NCBI GenBank assembly: GCA_002331045.1
Contig: DCYK01000035.1
Span: 11,310 to 43,521, forward strand
Direction: 5' to 3'
DNA from: Candidatus Saccharibacteria bacterium UBA2112
Lineage (GTDB): Bacteria; Patescibacteriota; Saccharimonadia; Saccharimonadales; Saccharimonadaceae
Length of the DNA stretch: 32,212 nucleotides
The notes beneath the pieces were generated by a model, which did not search any database, was not told where the DNA came from, and saw nothing but the letters and a program-made list of their open reading frames with translations. Both the position numbers and the translations under genes were made by a program. This document shows positions 15,492 through 23,779 of this stretch, piece by piece; positions within the stretch are counted from its first letter, which is position 1, and every line of letters starts with the position of its first letter.

Positions 15492-15755
15492 ATGAGTGCA
15501 CCTATTAAACCCCTTGCCGCGCGTGTGGTTGCTGTCCGCGAACAGGCTCAGACAAAAACCGCCAGCGGTATCTATCTGCCGGATACGGCTAAAGAAAAAC
15601 CAGTTATGGCAACGGTACAAGCCGTTGGTCCTGACGTGAAAGGTATCAAAAAAGGTGACCGGATTGTGTACAAAGAGTATGCAACGACCGAACTAAAGGT
15701 AGACGGTACCGAATACCTAATTATTAACGAAGAAGATATTTTAGCGACAGTTTAG
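15492..15755 (+). CDS. groES: Co-chaperonin GroES
   Basis: GroES caps the GroEL ring as a heptamer during protein folding in the cytoplasm. The 87-aa product has PLAARVVAVREQAQTKTASGIYLPDTAKEKP, the standard N-terminal strand and mobile loop (the sequence is given here in two overlapping motifs, RVVAVR and ASGIYLPD), and GIKKGDRIVYKEYATTELKVDG and YLIINEEDILA, which closes the barrel. It has a Shine-Dalgarno (GGAGG about 10 nt before ATG), unlike many genes here. The groEL gene starts 11 bp after the stop; both share the CIRCE-controlled promoter. Confidence 0.97.
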   Translation: MSAPIKPLAARVVAVREQAQTKTASGIYLPDTAKEKPVMATVQAVGPDVKGIKKGDRIVYKEYATTELKVDGTEYLIINEEDILATV

Positions 15756-15766
15756 GAGGAGGTAAA

Positions 15767-17416
15767 ATGGCCAAGAAGGTTTTTTATGATGATGATGCTC
15801 GCGAGCGCGTGCTCGGTGGTGCGAAAGCACTCTATGACGCAGTGAAGGTAACATATGGTCCCCGTGGCCGTAATGTAGTGATCGCCAAGGGCTATGGTGG
15901 TCCGACGGTGACACACGATGGTGTCACGGTAGCCGAGGCAGTAGAACTTGCCGAAGATGATGATGCGACGCTCGGGTATAAAACCGGTGCCGAACTGATC
16001 AAGCAGGCGGCTAGCAAACTGAATAAAGCAGCTGGTGACGGCACGACAACCGTAACGGTGCTGACATATAACATTTTGGAGCAGGCGAATCGCATGATCG
16101 CGGCCGGACACAATCCGATGGAGCTACGAAAAGGGATTGAATCAGCTGGTAGTGAGGTTGTTAAGCAGCTCGATAAGCTGAGCGAGAGTATCTCGGGCAA
16201 GACAGCACGTGTTGCTGAGGTCGCAACAATCAGTGCAGGTGATGCTGTGATTGGTGACAAAATCGCCGGTATGATCGACAAAGTTGGCAAGGATGCAGTG
16301 ATTACCGTCGAAGCGGGGCAGGGCTTGGAGCTTGAGGCGGAAGTGGTCGAAGGCTTTAGTCTGGATCGCGGTTGGGCATCACCGTTCTTTGTGACCGACG
16401 CGAGTCGTCAGGAGGCCGTTTACGAAAAGCCAGCGATTATTATTACAGACAAAAAGATCAGTAATGTGTCGGAATTTTTGCCGCTGATCGAAAAACTTGC
16501 GCAATCAGGCAAGAAAGACGTTGTGTTGGTCGCTGATGAAGTTGAGGGTGAAGCGATGAGTATCCTCATCTTGAATAAGCTCAAGGGAGTTCTCAACACC
16601 GTTGCGATCAAGGCGCCATCGTTTGGCGATCGCCGCAAGGAGATATTGGAAGACATGGCAACGCTGACGGGCGCGACGGTCATTAGCGAAGATAACGGTT
16701 TGACGTTTGAAAACGTTGATATGGATGTTGTCGGTAGTGCGCGCAAAGTAATTGCTGGCAAAGATAGCACGACGATCATCGAGGGTGCCGGCAAGCCAAG
16801 TGCAGTCAAGGATCGTATCATGCAGATTGTCGCGCAGGCTGAAAATGCAAGCAGTGAATATGATAAAGAACAGTATGAAAAGCGTGCGGCAGCACTAGCC
16901 GGCAAAGTTGGCGTGATAAAGGTTGGTGGTGCAACCGAAACCGAAATCGACGAAAAGAAATTCCGTGTCGACGATGCGGTCGCAGCGACAAAAGCGGCGT
17001 TAGCTGAAGGTATTGTTCCTGGCGGCGGCGTGACGTTGGTGAATCTTTCTGCTGGATTGAAAGCTGATGGGTCAGATAGCCTCAACGCTGGCCGACAGAT
17101 TCTTAAACAAGCACTGCGCGTGCCGTTTACACTGATTACCGCCAATGCTGGCATGAACAGTGAGGCGCTCCTAGCCCAAGTTGAGGCGGCAAAAGCAGGT
17201 ATGGGTGTGAACGTCAATGATCCAAGCGGTGCACTGGTTGACGTCAAAAAAGCTGGTGTGATTGATCCAACTCGCGTCACTCGTGAGGCGGTACAAAATG
17301 CGGTATCGATTGCAGCAACAGCGATTACCATGGGCGCACTGGTTGTTGACCTCCCCGAACCTGAAGCTCCTGCAGCACCAGGTGGTGGGGGTATGCCGGG
17401 CATGGGTATGATGTAA
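15767..17416 (+). CDS. groEL: Chaperonin GroEL
   Basis: The 549-aa product is full length for the 60-kDa chaperonin that folds proteins inside its double-ring cavity with ATP. Visible are VTYGPRGRNVVI (28-39), the ATP-binding GDGTTT (90-95), the apical domain with EGFSLDRGWASPFF and VADEVEGEAMS, GDRRKEILEDMATLTGA, GGATETEIDEKKFRVDDAVAATKAALAEGIVPGGG, and the C-terminal GGM-rich tail PGGGGMPGMGMM (motifs here cut to short parts). A very strong Shine-Dalgarno (GGAGGAGG) precedes the ATG. It is co-transcribed with groES and followed by a terminator at 17431-17461. Confidence 0.98.
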   Translation: MAKKVFYDDDARERVLGGAKALYDAVKVTYGPRGRNVVIAKGYGGPTVTHDGVTVAEAVELAEDDDATLGYKTGAELIKQAASKLNKAAGDGTTTVTVLTYNILEQANRMIAAGHNPMELRKGIESAGSEVVKQLDKLSESISGKTARVAEVATISAGDAVIGDKIAGMIDKVGKDAVITVEAGQGLELEAEVVEGFSLDRGWASPFFVTDASRQEAVYEKPAIIITDKKISNVSEFLPLIEKLAQSGKKDVVLVADEVEGEAMSILILNKLKGVLNTVAIKAPSFGDRRKEILEDMATLTGATVISEDNGLTFENVDMDVVGSARKVIAGKDSTTIIEGAGKPSAVKDRIMQIVAQAENASSEYDKEQYEKRAAALAGKVGVIKVGGATETEIDEKKFRVDDAVAATKAALAEGIVPGGGVTLVNLSAGLKADGSDSLNAGRQILKQALRVPFTLITANAGMNSEALLAQVEAAKAGMGVNVNDPSGALVDVKKAGVIDPTRVTREAVQNAVSIAATAITMGALVVDLPEPEAPAAPGGGGMPGMGMM

Positions 17417-17430
17417 ACTCGAAACAACTG

Positions 17431-17461
17431 AATGGCCTGTATCGTTACGGGCCATTTTGTT
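17431..17461 (+). terminator. Rho-independent terminator after groEL
   Basis: AATGGCC (17431-17437) pairs with GGCCATT (17450-17456), and GTA/TAC extends the stem after a 1-nt bulge on each side; TTGTT follows. It lies 15 nt behind the groEL stop codon. Confidence 0.85.
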
Positions 17462-17509
17462 GTGTATACTATAGTGTAAGTACGGGAATAGAATATAGCT
17501 GGAGGAAGT

Positions 17510-17656
17510 ATGGATCTACAAAAAGTGACTGACATCAAAGAGCTAAAAGCGATGGCGTTTGATACGCTGCAGACGATTGAGGTGCAACAAAATAACCTAC
17601 GGCTCATTCAGCAGCGTATTGCCGAGTTAGAGCAGCAAACAGCAAAGAAAAAATAA
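17510..17656 (+). CDS. Small coiled-coil protein, 48 aa
   Basis: A 48-codon ORF, MDLQKVTDIKELKAM..., starts at 17510 with GGAGGAAG directly before it and ends at TAA 17654-17656. The product is almost wholly helical with heptad-like hydrophobic spacing (LKAMAFDTLQTIEVQQ then LRLIQQRIAELEQQ) and a basic KKK end. It lies between the groEL terminator and the promoter of the proline-rich gene, so it is a separate unit; TATACT near 17465 may be its -10. Function unknown. Homotypic assembly through the coiled coil is a reasonable guess. Confidence 0.75.
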   Translation: MDLQKVTDIKELKAMAFDTLQTIEVQQNNLRLIQQRIAELEQQTAKKK

Positions 17657-17678
17657 CGTCGTCTATCGGTGAGTGGGA

Positions 17679-17707
17679 TTGACAGGCCTTACCGAATCCG
17701 CTAGTGT
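17679..17707 (+). promoter_or_regulatory. Promoter TTGACA-17-TAGTGT
   Basis: TTGACA (17679-17684), 17-nt spacer, TAGTGT (17702-17707), 32 nt before the ATG of the proline-rich gene at 17739. The same hexamer family and 17-nt spacing occur before the 18277 gene. Confidence 0.7.
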
Positions 17708-17738
17708 TAAAACAAGTAGGTAAACAGGATTATATTAC

Positions 17739-18146
17739 ATGCAACCATCTGACAATCAACCACCGCAAGTACCACAGCCACCAAAGCCAGAAAAAGTTGG
17801 CTTTTGGGCAAAGCTATTTGGCAAAAAGCCAAAGACGCCAGTTGTTCCTCCGCGTGAGTCACAGACTCCGCCGCCGCAACTCGGCAATGATGCAGGTGAG
17901 CCAACTGTACCAAGTATGAACACACCAACGCCACCAGTAACGAGCCAACAAGACACAACGACTCCAAACGCACCAGTTGATCCAACAGCTCCTGGGCCTG
18001 TCGTGCCACCAACAGAAACGCCAGTGCCACCACAGACACCACCAACGCAGCCACCGGCACAACCGCCAACGATGCCTCCAGCTCCTGATCCAACTGCCGG
18101 TACTCCTCCTGCCCCTGGTCAGGACGAGCAAAAACCACAGCAGTAA
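17739..18146 (+). CDS. Proline-rich protein, 135 aa
   Basis: The N-terminal 30 residues contain a conserved-looking helix VGFWAKLFGKKPK that is amphipathic and basic, after which the chain is a low-complexity Pro/Thr/Gln tail (Pro about 35 percent) with many PP pairs. No signal peptide or membrane segment. I do not recognise a family; a scaffold or linker associated with the cytoplasmic membrane through the short basic helix is possible. A clear promoter (17679-17707) and terminator (18165-18193) enclose it as a single-gene unit. It directly precedes a large membrane protein with a similar proline-rich tail. Confidence 0.72.
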   Translation: MQPSDNQPPQVPQPPKPEKVGFWAKLFGKKPKTPVVPPRESQTPPPQLGNDAGEPTVPSMNTPTPPVTSQQDTTTPNAPVDPTAPGPVVPPTETPVPPQTPPTQPPAQPPTMPPAPDPTAGTPPAPGQDEQKPQQ

Positions 18147-18164
18147 TCACGTATCGTTGCATAC

Positions 18165-18193
18165 AATACCCCGTCCTATTGCGGGGTATTTTT
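18165..18193 (+). terminator. Rho-independent terminator
   Basis: AATACCCCG (18165-18173) pairs perfectly with CGGGGTATT (18182-18190) across an 8-nt loop, and TTT follows; combined with the arm's own T residues the 3' side reads TATTTTT. It ends the proline-rich gene. Confidence 0.9.
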
Positions 18194-18200
18194 GTGTAGC

Positions 18201-18229
18201 TTGACATCTGTAATAGCTTATGCTAGTAT
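18201..18229 (+). promoter_or_regulatory. Promoter TTGACA-17-TAGTAT
   Basis: TTGACA (18201-18206), 17-nt spacer, TAGTAT (18224-18229). It starts 8 nt behind the terminator hairpin and lies 47 nt before the ATG at 18277. Confidence 0.8.
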
Positions 18230-18276
18230 GCGAGTAAGTACACGGTTCCATACCAACAAAAAAAACAAAAAATCAC

Positions 18277-20604
18277 ATGAGCGAAAACGGCGAAAAGAAA
18301 TCAAAAGGTCCACATAATGGTCCCGAACAGTTGCCAAATCCAGGGCAGCTGCGAGTGACGTTTGATCCTAATAGATGGGATGTCCGTAGCGGAGCGTTTG
18401 CGACGGACCAGGCACAGTCAGGGTCGGACAAGGATCCTGCTGCGCGAGCTCATAACGATGAGGATGATCCTAGCGTCACGACTGATGACGAGGACAATGA
18501 TCCAGCACTTGATGATTCTGAGCCACTTACTATCTTTCCTGCTCGTTCACGTGTGACTGGTGCACAGCCTAATCACCTGAGGTATGGTGAGTCCCTCCAG
18601 CAACTAGAGGAGGACTTGGAACAACTAAAAGAAGAATTGGCACAACGGGGTAGTGTTCGTGGTCGACGTATGTTTAGTAAAAAGGGTGGCGATAGAAGCC
18701 GTCCCTATGGTGAAGTGCATAATGACTATGTAAAGACATTGCGCAAGTTGGCAAATCTCCGCATTCAACATGATACAGATATCCAATCCATGGCTGACGA
18801 TGATCCCGACAAGGCCCGTAAATCCCTCGAGTTGGGGATGACCTTTATGGATGAGGAGCAGACGAAACTACGGCAAGAAACACTTCATCGGCTACAGGGA
18901 ACAAAAACAGGAAAGTTTATCAACTGGTTGAGCAAGGGCGGGCGTTTTAAGCGGATGGTCAAGATGGCTGGTGTTGGGATGGTATTTGGTGCTGCTGGCG
19001 CTGCTGCGACAATGCTGACTGGTGGTGTAGCCGGTGCTGCAGTTGGGGTGACAGGACTGATGGCGGCTGGTCGAATTGCACGAGGCTACGCTTCTGCTGA
19101 GGCCGCTGGTGGTGGCCGTACGATTGATGAGTATGAACATCGCGGCATGAATGGAATTGATCTTGGCGCAATAAATGACATCGGGACAGGTGTCGTTGAT
19201 TTTATTAATCAACGCGCAGCGGAACTGCAAAATCTCTATGACGAGGCTATCCATAACAGGCAAAAAAAGTTTCGTCGTGCAGTCTATGTAGGCATTGGAT
19301 CAGCCGCAGTAGGTGCAGCACTTGGAGCTGGGTTGACCTATGGCGCTCCTCGGGGCTGGGATTATGCCAGTGAGAAAATCTCCTCGTGGCGCGGTGGTGA
19401 TATGCCCGAAGCACCGGAAACTCCAAAAGTGGGGACTGGTGATATGCCGGTAGCGGGAGACCGTGATGGTGCATCAGGCTTGCCGCTCGAGCATCCGGGG
19501 GATGATCCGCAGCCGCATGTACCAGAGAACTTGGCAGAGCAGTTCTTTGATAACCATTTTGACAAGCCTGACACATCCGAACTGTTCGAGGCAAAGACGC
19601 ATACAAACGACTTTAGCCCGGGTAGTCCAGCGCTACTAGAGGGTAATATCGACGTCGCACTAACGGACCTAGAAGACATGTTTCGCGGGAATACACAGAT
19701 CACTGCCAGCTATTTGTCGGAGTTTGGTATCGGTGATGCACCACCGATGCCGTCGCCTGCAGAACTGCAGGATCCTGCTATTGCTGCTGACTATCATGCC
19801 AAGGTCAACGCCTATGGTGAGTTCTTGAACTCGAATCCACTTGAACGTTATAAGGTGACGCAGGAATTGGTACAAACATTACGCGGGGCCGAGTTTGGTG
19901 CACCGGTCGAACTACAGCCCGGTTATTCATCGTGGGGTATCAACCAGTGGGATGGTATGGACGGTCGTCCAGCGCCAACCGAGATCTTTGGTACGCACGA
20001 GAATCAGGTATTTTACGATACGTATGTCGGCTACTCCGGTGTCCAGGCAGTGCCGATTGTCATTGATGGTCAGTTGCATGGGTATTTGATACCTGGCTGT
20101 AATCAGCTAGCTATGGGCACGCCGGTCGAATATGCATCGCCAGCGCCTGCCCCTGTCGTTGAGCAACCGGCACCGGTATATAACCCGCCAACCTCTCCAG
20201 AGGCTCCACCTGCTTCGCCACCACCGCCACCTGAGACTCCGCCTCCACCACCGCCAAGTCCAGAGCCAGAACCAGAGCCAGAACCGGAACCGGAATCCGA
20301 ACCGGATAAAACACCGGACAATCCACTTGATAGTATGATTGACGAGCAACTACAACCAGAGCCAGTCGACTCGGGCGGTCCTAATACACCTGAAGCTGAA
20401 CCACCAGACACCTATAGCGGCCCTGACCCAAATGAGAATGATAATGAAATAGCCGACGGCGCCGAAGAAAGTCGTGATACCTCTGATGTTGGACCGGCCC
20501 AGTCGGGTACGAATGGCTCAGATTCGTCAGGTGGATCAGATAGTTCAGGCAGTTCTGGTGATTCCGATAGTTCGGATAGGCGCAGGAATGAGAGAAAAGT
20601 ATAA
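18277..20604 (+). CDS. Large membrane protein with coiled coil and proline-rich tail, 775 aa
   Basis: I do not recognise the function. The order of parts is: acidic disordered N-terminus (1-100); a coiled coil with SLQQLEEDLEQLKEELAQ (106-123); a helical charged region; a glycine/alanine-zipper membrane region 229-265 (GVGMVFGAAGAAATMLTGG); an intervening helix; a second Gly/Ala-rich membrane helix about 335-357 (VGIGSAAVGAALGAGLTYG). An extracytoplasmic or cytoplasmic domain of about 250 residues follows, containing YSSWGINQWDGMDG. The tail is a Pro-rich and (EP)n stretch (DNA 20263-20304 is low complexity) and a Ser/Asp-rich end. The ATG has an A-rich leader but no Shine-Dalgarno. It seems to be the main structural protein of the surface block; the next gene is a wall-anchored protein. 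Confidence 0.75.
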   Translation: MSENGEKKSKGPHNGPEQLPNPGQLRVTFDPNRWDVRSGAFATDQAQSGSDKDPAARAHNDEDDPSVTTDDEDNDPALDDSEPLTIFPARSRVTGAQPNHLRYGESLQQLEEDLEQLKEELAQRGSVRGRRMFSKKGGDRSRPYGEVHNDYVKTLRKLANLRIQHDTDIQSMADDDPDKARKSLELGMTFMDEEQTKLRQETLHRLQGTKTGKFINWLSKGGRFKRMVKMAGVGMVFGAAGAAATMLTGGVAGAAVGVTGLMAAGRIARGYASAEAAGGGRTIDEYEHRGMNGIDLGAINDIGTGVVDFINQRAAELQNLYDEAIHNRQKKFRRAVYVGIGSAAVGAALGAGLTYGAPRGWDYASEKISSWRGGDMPEAPETPKVGTGDMPVAGDRDGASGLPLEHPGDDPQPHVPENLAEQFFDNHFDKPDTSELFEAKTHTNDFSPGSPALLEGNIDVALTDLEDMFRGNTQITASYLSEFGIGDAPPMPSPAELQDPAIAADYHAKVNAYGEFLNSNPLERYKVTQELVQTLRGAEFGAPVELQPGYSSWGINQWDGMDGRPAPTEIFGTHENQVFYDTYVGYSGVQAVPIVIDGQLHGYLIPGCNQLAMGTPVEYASPAPAPVVEQPAPVYNPPTSPEAPPASPPPPPETPPPPPPSPEPEPEPEPEPESEPDKTPDNPLDSMIDEQLQPEPVDSGGPNTPEAEPPDTYSGPDPNENDNEIADGAEESRDTSDVGPAQSGTNGSDSSGGSDSSGSSGDSDSSDRRRNERKV

Positions 20605-20627
20605 AGCAACATAAACAGGAACAGCCC

Positions 20628-21950
20628 ATGAAAACAACTATTTACTCTACAATCCGCACATTTCTGACGAGCCGTGTATCTATTGTTGTGGCTGCGTTTG
20701 TCGCACTGGCTGTTACGACTGGCGTCTCGGCCTATGGACCCGAACGCGAGACGTTCACGACACAAAACGCCGCGCCATACATCACGTTTAACTCAATTAC
20801 CAATAATGGTCAGTATGGCGATGAACGGAACTTTATGTTGGTGAAGGATGCGAGTATTACAACCAAGGGTGATTGGAAAGATGAAATCGCTGTCGAGGAT
20901 GGTAAGGAGTATTTGGTGCGGATTCTGGTGCACAACAATGCCAAACCGCAATTGAATCTGACGGCGACAAATACGCGGATTGCAGTTAATGTACCGACAA
21001 ATCTGAGTAACAAAATTACTCTCGACGCCTTTTTGCGCGCAGACAACGCCAAGCCCAAGGAAATTTGGGATAACGCCGTCATGACAAGCGATAAAAAGTT
21101 TAATGTCGCCTATGTTGCTGGTTCGGCATACTATGTCAATCAGCTAAAGCCAACTGGCGGAGGCTTTACGTTATCTGACAGTATTGTTACCAATGGTGGC
21201 GCACTCGTTGGGTACGAATCTATGGATGGGAATGTACCGGGTTGTTTTGAATACTCTGGTTATGCCATCTTTAAGGTCAAGGTGACGATGAATACGCCCA
21301 ACTTTACGATGCATAAGAAAGTTCGTTTGCACGGTACCGATAAATGGCACGATGCGATCACGGCACAACCAGGCCAAAAGGTTGATTATCAGATCTACTA
21401 TGAAAACACCGGTGAAGCCAATCAAGATGACGTGGTAGCGATTGATAAGTTGCCACAAGGGGTGACGTACAAAAAAGGCTCGACAACACTCCGTAACGCC
21501 AGTAATGCGGATGGCGATGGTCTCGCGATTACCTCGAATGATCTGGTGACAAAAGGAATTAATATTGGTAACTATGCACCGGTGAGCAATGCCTATGTGC
21601 GATTTACGGCAACACTGCCCGAGGCAGCGCAATTAGAGGCCTGTGGTGCAATAAAGCTAGTCAATACTGGGACGATTGTCACGCAGAACGGCGAAAAGAG
21701 TGATGTAGCAACAGTGACAATCACCAAGGAATGCGGCGTCGATGAGCTACCGCAGACTGGACCAATCGAGGTTATCGCTGGACTAGCGGGGGTTGCAGCT
21801 ATTACCTTTGGCGCGGTGTATTACTTCAAGAGTCGTCGAGAGCTTGATAAGGCGGTGCTAGATGCGCAGACGCACACGCACGTGAAGACAGGTAAGGCAC
21901 CGATTGATCCACCGGTGGCTCATGAACACGAGCATAAGTCAGAAGAGTAA
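20628..21950 (+). CDS. DUF11-containing surface protein with LPQTG anchor motif
   Basis: The 440-aa product has an N-terminal signal peptide (basic start, hydrophobic core SIVVAAFVALAVTTGVSA, cleavage likely after Ala35) and an extracellular region. One DUF11-type repeat can be read there (PGQKVDYQIYYENTGEANQDDV followed by DKLPQGVTYKKGST, cut here to the key words). The C-terminal sorting motif LPQTG lies at 374-378, followed by a membrane helix (380-400) and KSRR. Unlike a classic sortase signal, about 35 more residues follow the basic stop, ending in a His-rich tail (AHEHEHKSEE). Sortase anchoring is therefore probable but the long tail is odd. A weak AGGA lies before the ATG. The gene is 23 bp behind the 775-aa gene and probably co-transcribed. 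Confidence 0.8.
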   Translation: MKTTIYSTIRTFLTSRVSIVVAAFVALAVTTGVSAYGPERETFTTQNAAPYITFNSITNNGQYGDERNFMLVKDASITTKGDWKDEIAVEDGKEYLVRILVHNNAKPQLNLTATNTRIAVNVPTNLSNKITLDAFLRADNAKPKEIWDNAVMTSDKKFNVAYVAGSAYYVNQLKPTGGGFTLSDSIVTNGGALVGYESMDGNVPGCFEYSGYAIFKVKVTMNTPNFTMHKKVRLHGTDKWHDAITAQPGQKVDYQIYYENTGEANQDDVVAIDKLPQGVTYKKGSTTLRNASNADGDGLAITSNDLVTKGINIGNYAPVSNAYVRFTATLPEAAQLEACGAIKLVNTGTIVTQNGEKSDVATVTITKECGVDELPQTGPIEVIAGLAGVAAITFGAVYYFKSRRELDKAVLDAQTHTHVKTGKAPIDPPVAHEHEHKSEE

Positions 21951-21973
21951 TGTAGTAGCACTATCTCTCACGT

Positions 21974-22001
21974 AAAACGCCCCTGTTGACAGAGGCGTTT
22001 T
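21974..22001. terminator. Bidirectional terminator
   Basis: AAAACGCC (21974-21981) pairs with GGCGTTTT (21994-22001) with a further CTGT/ACAG inside. The T and A tails on both strands suit termination of both convergent genes (20628 and 22007). Confidence 0.85.
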
Positions 22002-22006
22002 ATTGA

Positions 22007-22582
22007 TTATTGGCTATTTTTCTGCTGATGGGTGAGATAATCGATCTCTTTGATGATGTCCAGTAGCGCTTGGGCACGACGTGATTCGTCCGGAATGGCT
22101 TTTGCTGCTTCGTGCGCCGGAGCGATGAGGCTCATGTCGTCGCTGCTACGGATGAGGAGTAGGTAGGTGTCAAATTTTTCTTCTGGTGCGACACCGAGCT
22201 TGTCGACTAGTGGACGTAGCTCGTTGAGTGCTTCATTCTTGATGCTGTCAAGTGGACCGGAAGGGGCTGGGGCAGTAGTATCGGTACCCGTGTCATCTGT
22301 GGGTGTGGTAGCGGCAGTTGTGGTTGTATCCGCAGGAGTGGCCTCCTCGGTGTTTGTTGTTTGTGCACTACCATCGTCGTTTGGCTGAGTGGTGTCAACG
22401 GGGGGTGATATTGGTGCAGGGGTGGGTGCGACTGGTGAGTCACTTGGAACGATCGGCGCGAGGCCGTCATCATGCACATTATCACGTTGTGTGTTGGATC
22501 CCGTTGTTGTATCACCACCAAGTCCGGCAACACTATCAAGTGCCTTTGCGAGTTCTTGTTCGTCTGTTGTTGTTTCTGGCAT
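22007..22582 (-). CDS. Thr/Pro/Asp-rich protein with conserved-looking C-terminal helical domain, 191 aa
   Basis: I do not recognise it. Residues 1-110 are low complexity (Thr, Pro, Asp). Residues 110-191 look folded: an alpha-helical segment LDSIKNEALNELRPLVDKLG, then PEEKFDTYLLLIRSSDD, then AHEAAKAIPDESRRAQALLDIIKEIDYL. No signal peptide or membrane segment is visible. I start at ATG 22582 with GAGGTG close upstream; a GTG two codons earlier (22588) would overlap that site. It is convergent with the LPQTG gene and divergent from the isomerase gene. Confidence 0.7.
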   Translation of the reverse strand: MPETTTDEQELAKALDSVAGLGGDTTTGSNTQRDNVHDDGLAPIVPSDSPVAPTPAPISPPVDTTQPNDDGSAQTTNTEEATPADTTTTAATTPTDDTGTDTTAPAPSGPLDSIKNEALNELRPLVDKLGVAPEEKFDTYLLLIRSSDDMSLIAPAHEAAKAIPDESRRAQALLDIIKEIDYLTHQQKNSQ

Positions 22583-22673
22583 GCCCACCTCAAAAATATA
22601 AACTGTTGAATACTTATGCTTTAACTACAAAAAGTGTATCATAGTACCAGGAAAAATCGCAATAGGAGGAAGT

Positions 22674-23717
22674 ATGCTCGATGATGCAAATGTATTAAAT
22701 CAGCGTGATCCGGGGGGTGCCCTACAGATAGCGGCAGATCAGTGGCAGCAAGTACAGTTTGATGTTGCCGTCTTGGACGGAGAGAATGTACGTGGTGAGA
22801 TAACAAAAGTTGTGGTCGCCGGTATGGGCGGCAGCGCATTGGCGGCATTGCTGACAAAGGCATGGCTCGAGGAAAAGTTACCTATTCCGTTTGAGGTCGT
22901 GCGTGAGTATGAATTGCCGACGTATGTTGATCAATCAACACTTGTCGTAGCGAGCAGTTATTCGGGCAATACCGAGGAGACGCTAGCGTCATTGGACCAG
23001 GCGATTGAACGTGGTGCACAGGTTGGGGTCTTGGCGGCTGGCGGTAAGCTTGTTGAGCGAGCCGAGGCGGATCATCTTGCCCGCGTTGTCATTCCTAGTG
23101 GCATGCAGCCGCGCATGGCGATGTTATTTAATTTACGCGCATTAGTTTTGTTACTGTCTCAGTTTGGGGTGGTTGAAAAGGCACTCTTGGACGAAGTAGG
23201 CGAGGCGGCAGAATGGCTACGAGACGAATCCCGAGCGTGGCTACCAGATGTCCCAACCGATAAAAATCCAGCCAAGCAGTTGGCATTGCAAGCTGTTGGC
23301 AAGACACCGGTGTTCTATGGTGGCCGTCTGACCGGGCCACTGGCGTACAAGTGGAAAATTAGCTGGAACGAAAACGCCAAGAATGTGGCATTTTGGAACG
23401 TTTATCCCGAAATGAACCACAATGAATTTATTGGTTGGTCATCGCATCCGGTTGAAAAACCATTTGCGGTATTTGACATTGTTAGTTCGTTCGAGCATCC
23501 GCGTATTCTGAAACGGTTTGAGGTAAGCGATCGGTTATTGTCTGGTATGCGGCCAAAGGCGCTGCGGATCGAACTGGCGGGTGATACGCCATTGCGGCAG
23601 ATGCTGTGGAGCTGTATTTATGCGGACTTTGCGAGTATCTATGTCGCAATCTTGAACGGCGTTGATCCAACACCAGTTGATTTGGTTGAAAAGCTAAAGA
23701 GTGAACTAACGAAGTAA
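22674..23717 (+). CDS. Bifunctional phosphoglucose/phosphomannose isomerase
   Basis: The SIS-domain product (347 aa) interconverts glucose-6-P or mannose-6-P with fructose-6-P, linking glycolysis and mannose sugar supply. Visible are the first SIS domain with VVVAGMGGSALA (47-57) and SSYSGNTEET (94-103), the second with TPVFYGGRLTGPLAYKWK (211-228) and the PGI/PMI hallmark block SWNENAKN...PEMNHNEFIGW (245-255), and the C-terminal ILNGVDPTPVDLVEKLK. The family is common in archaea and CPR bacteria instead of classic Pgi. A Shine-Dalgarno GGAGGA lies 4-9 nt before the ATG. It is a single-gene unit with a GC-rich hairpin after the stop. Confidence 0.93.
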   Translation: MLDDANVLNQRDPGGALQIAADQWQQVQFDVAVLDGENVRGEITKVVVAGMGGSALAALLTKAWLEEKLPIPFEVVREYELPTYVDQSTLVVASSYSGNTEETLASLDQAIERGAQVGVLAAGGKLVERAEADHLARVVIPSGMQPRMAMLFNLRALVLLLSQFGVVEKALLDEVGEAAEWLRDESRAWLPDVPTDKNPAKQLALQAVGKTPVFYGGRLTGPLAYKWKISWNENAKNVAFWNVYPEMNHNEFIGWSSHPVEKPFAVFDIVSSFEHPRILKRFEVSDRLLSGMRPKALRIELAGDTPLRQMLWSCIYADFASIYVAILNGVDPTPVDLVEKLKSELTK

Positions 23718-23724
23718 AGAGAGA

Positions 23725-23749
23725 GCCCCCGCAGAAGTACTGCGGGGGC
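23725..23749. terminator. GC-rich hairpin after the isomerase gene
   Basis: GCCCCCGCA (23725-23733) pairs perfectly with TGCGGGGGC (23741-23749), 7-nt loop. No U tract follows on the plus strand. Convergent genes end on both sides. Confidence 0.65.
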
Positions 23750-23779
23750 GTCACTCGGGTTCGCCGTGGTCAAGAAGGT

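Noticed and set aside
16420..17607. Long minus-strand open frame (395 codons) across groEL
   Set aside because: It is antisense to the conserved groEL gene; its Ser/Pro/Thr-rich composition is what reversed groEL codons give, and it has no start signal.
17707..18207. Minus-strand open frame of 166 codons across the proline-rich gene
   Set aside because: It is the shadow of Pro/Thr codons on the plus strand, and the plus-strand gene has promoter and terminator.
20103..20411. Gly/Ser-rich minus-strand frame across the EP-repeat
   Set aside because: Pure mirror of the Pro/Glu repeat codons.
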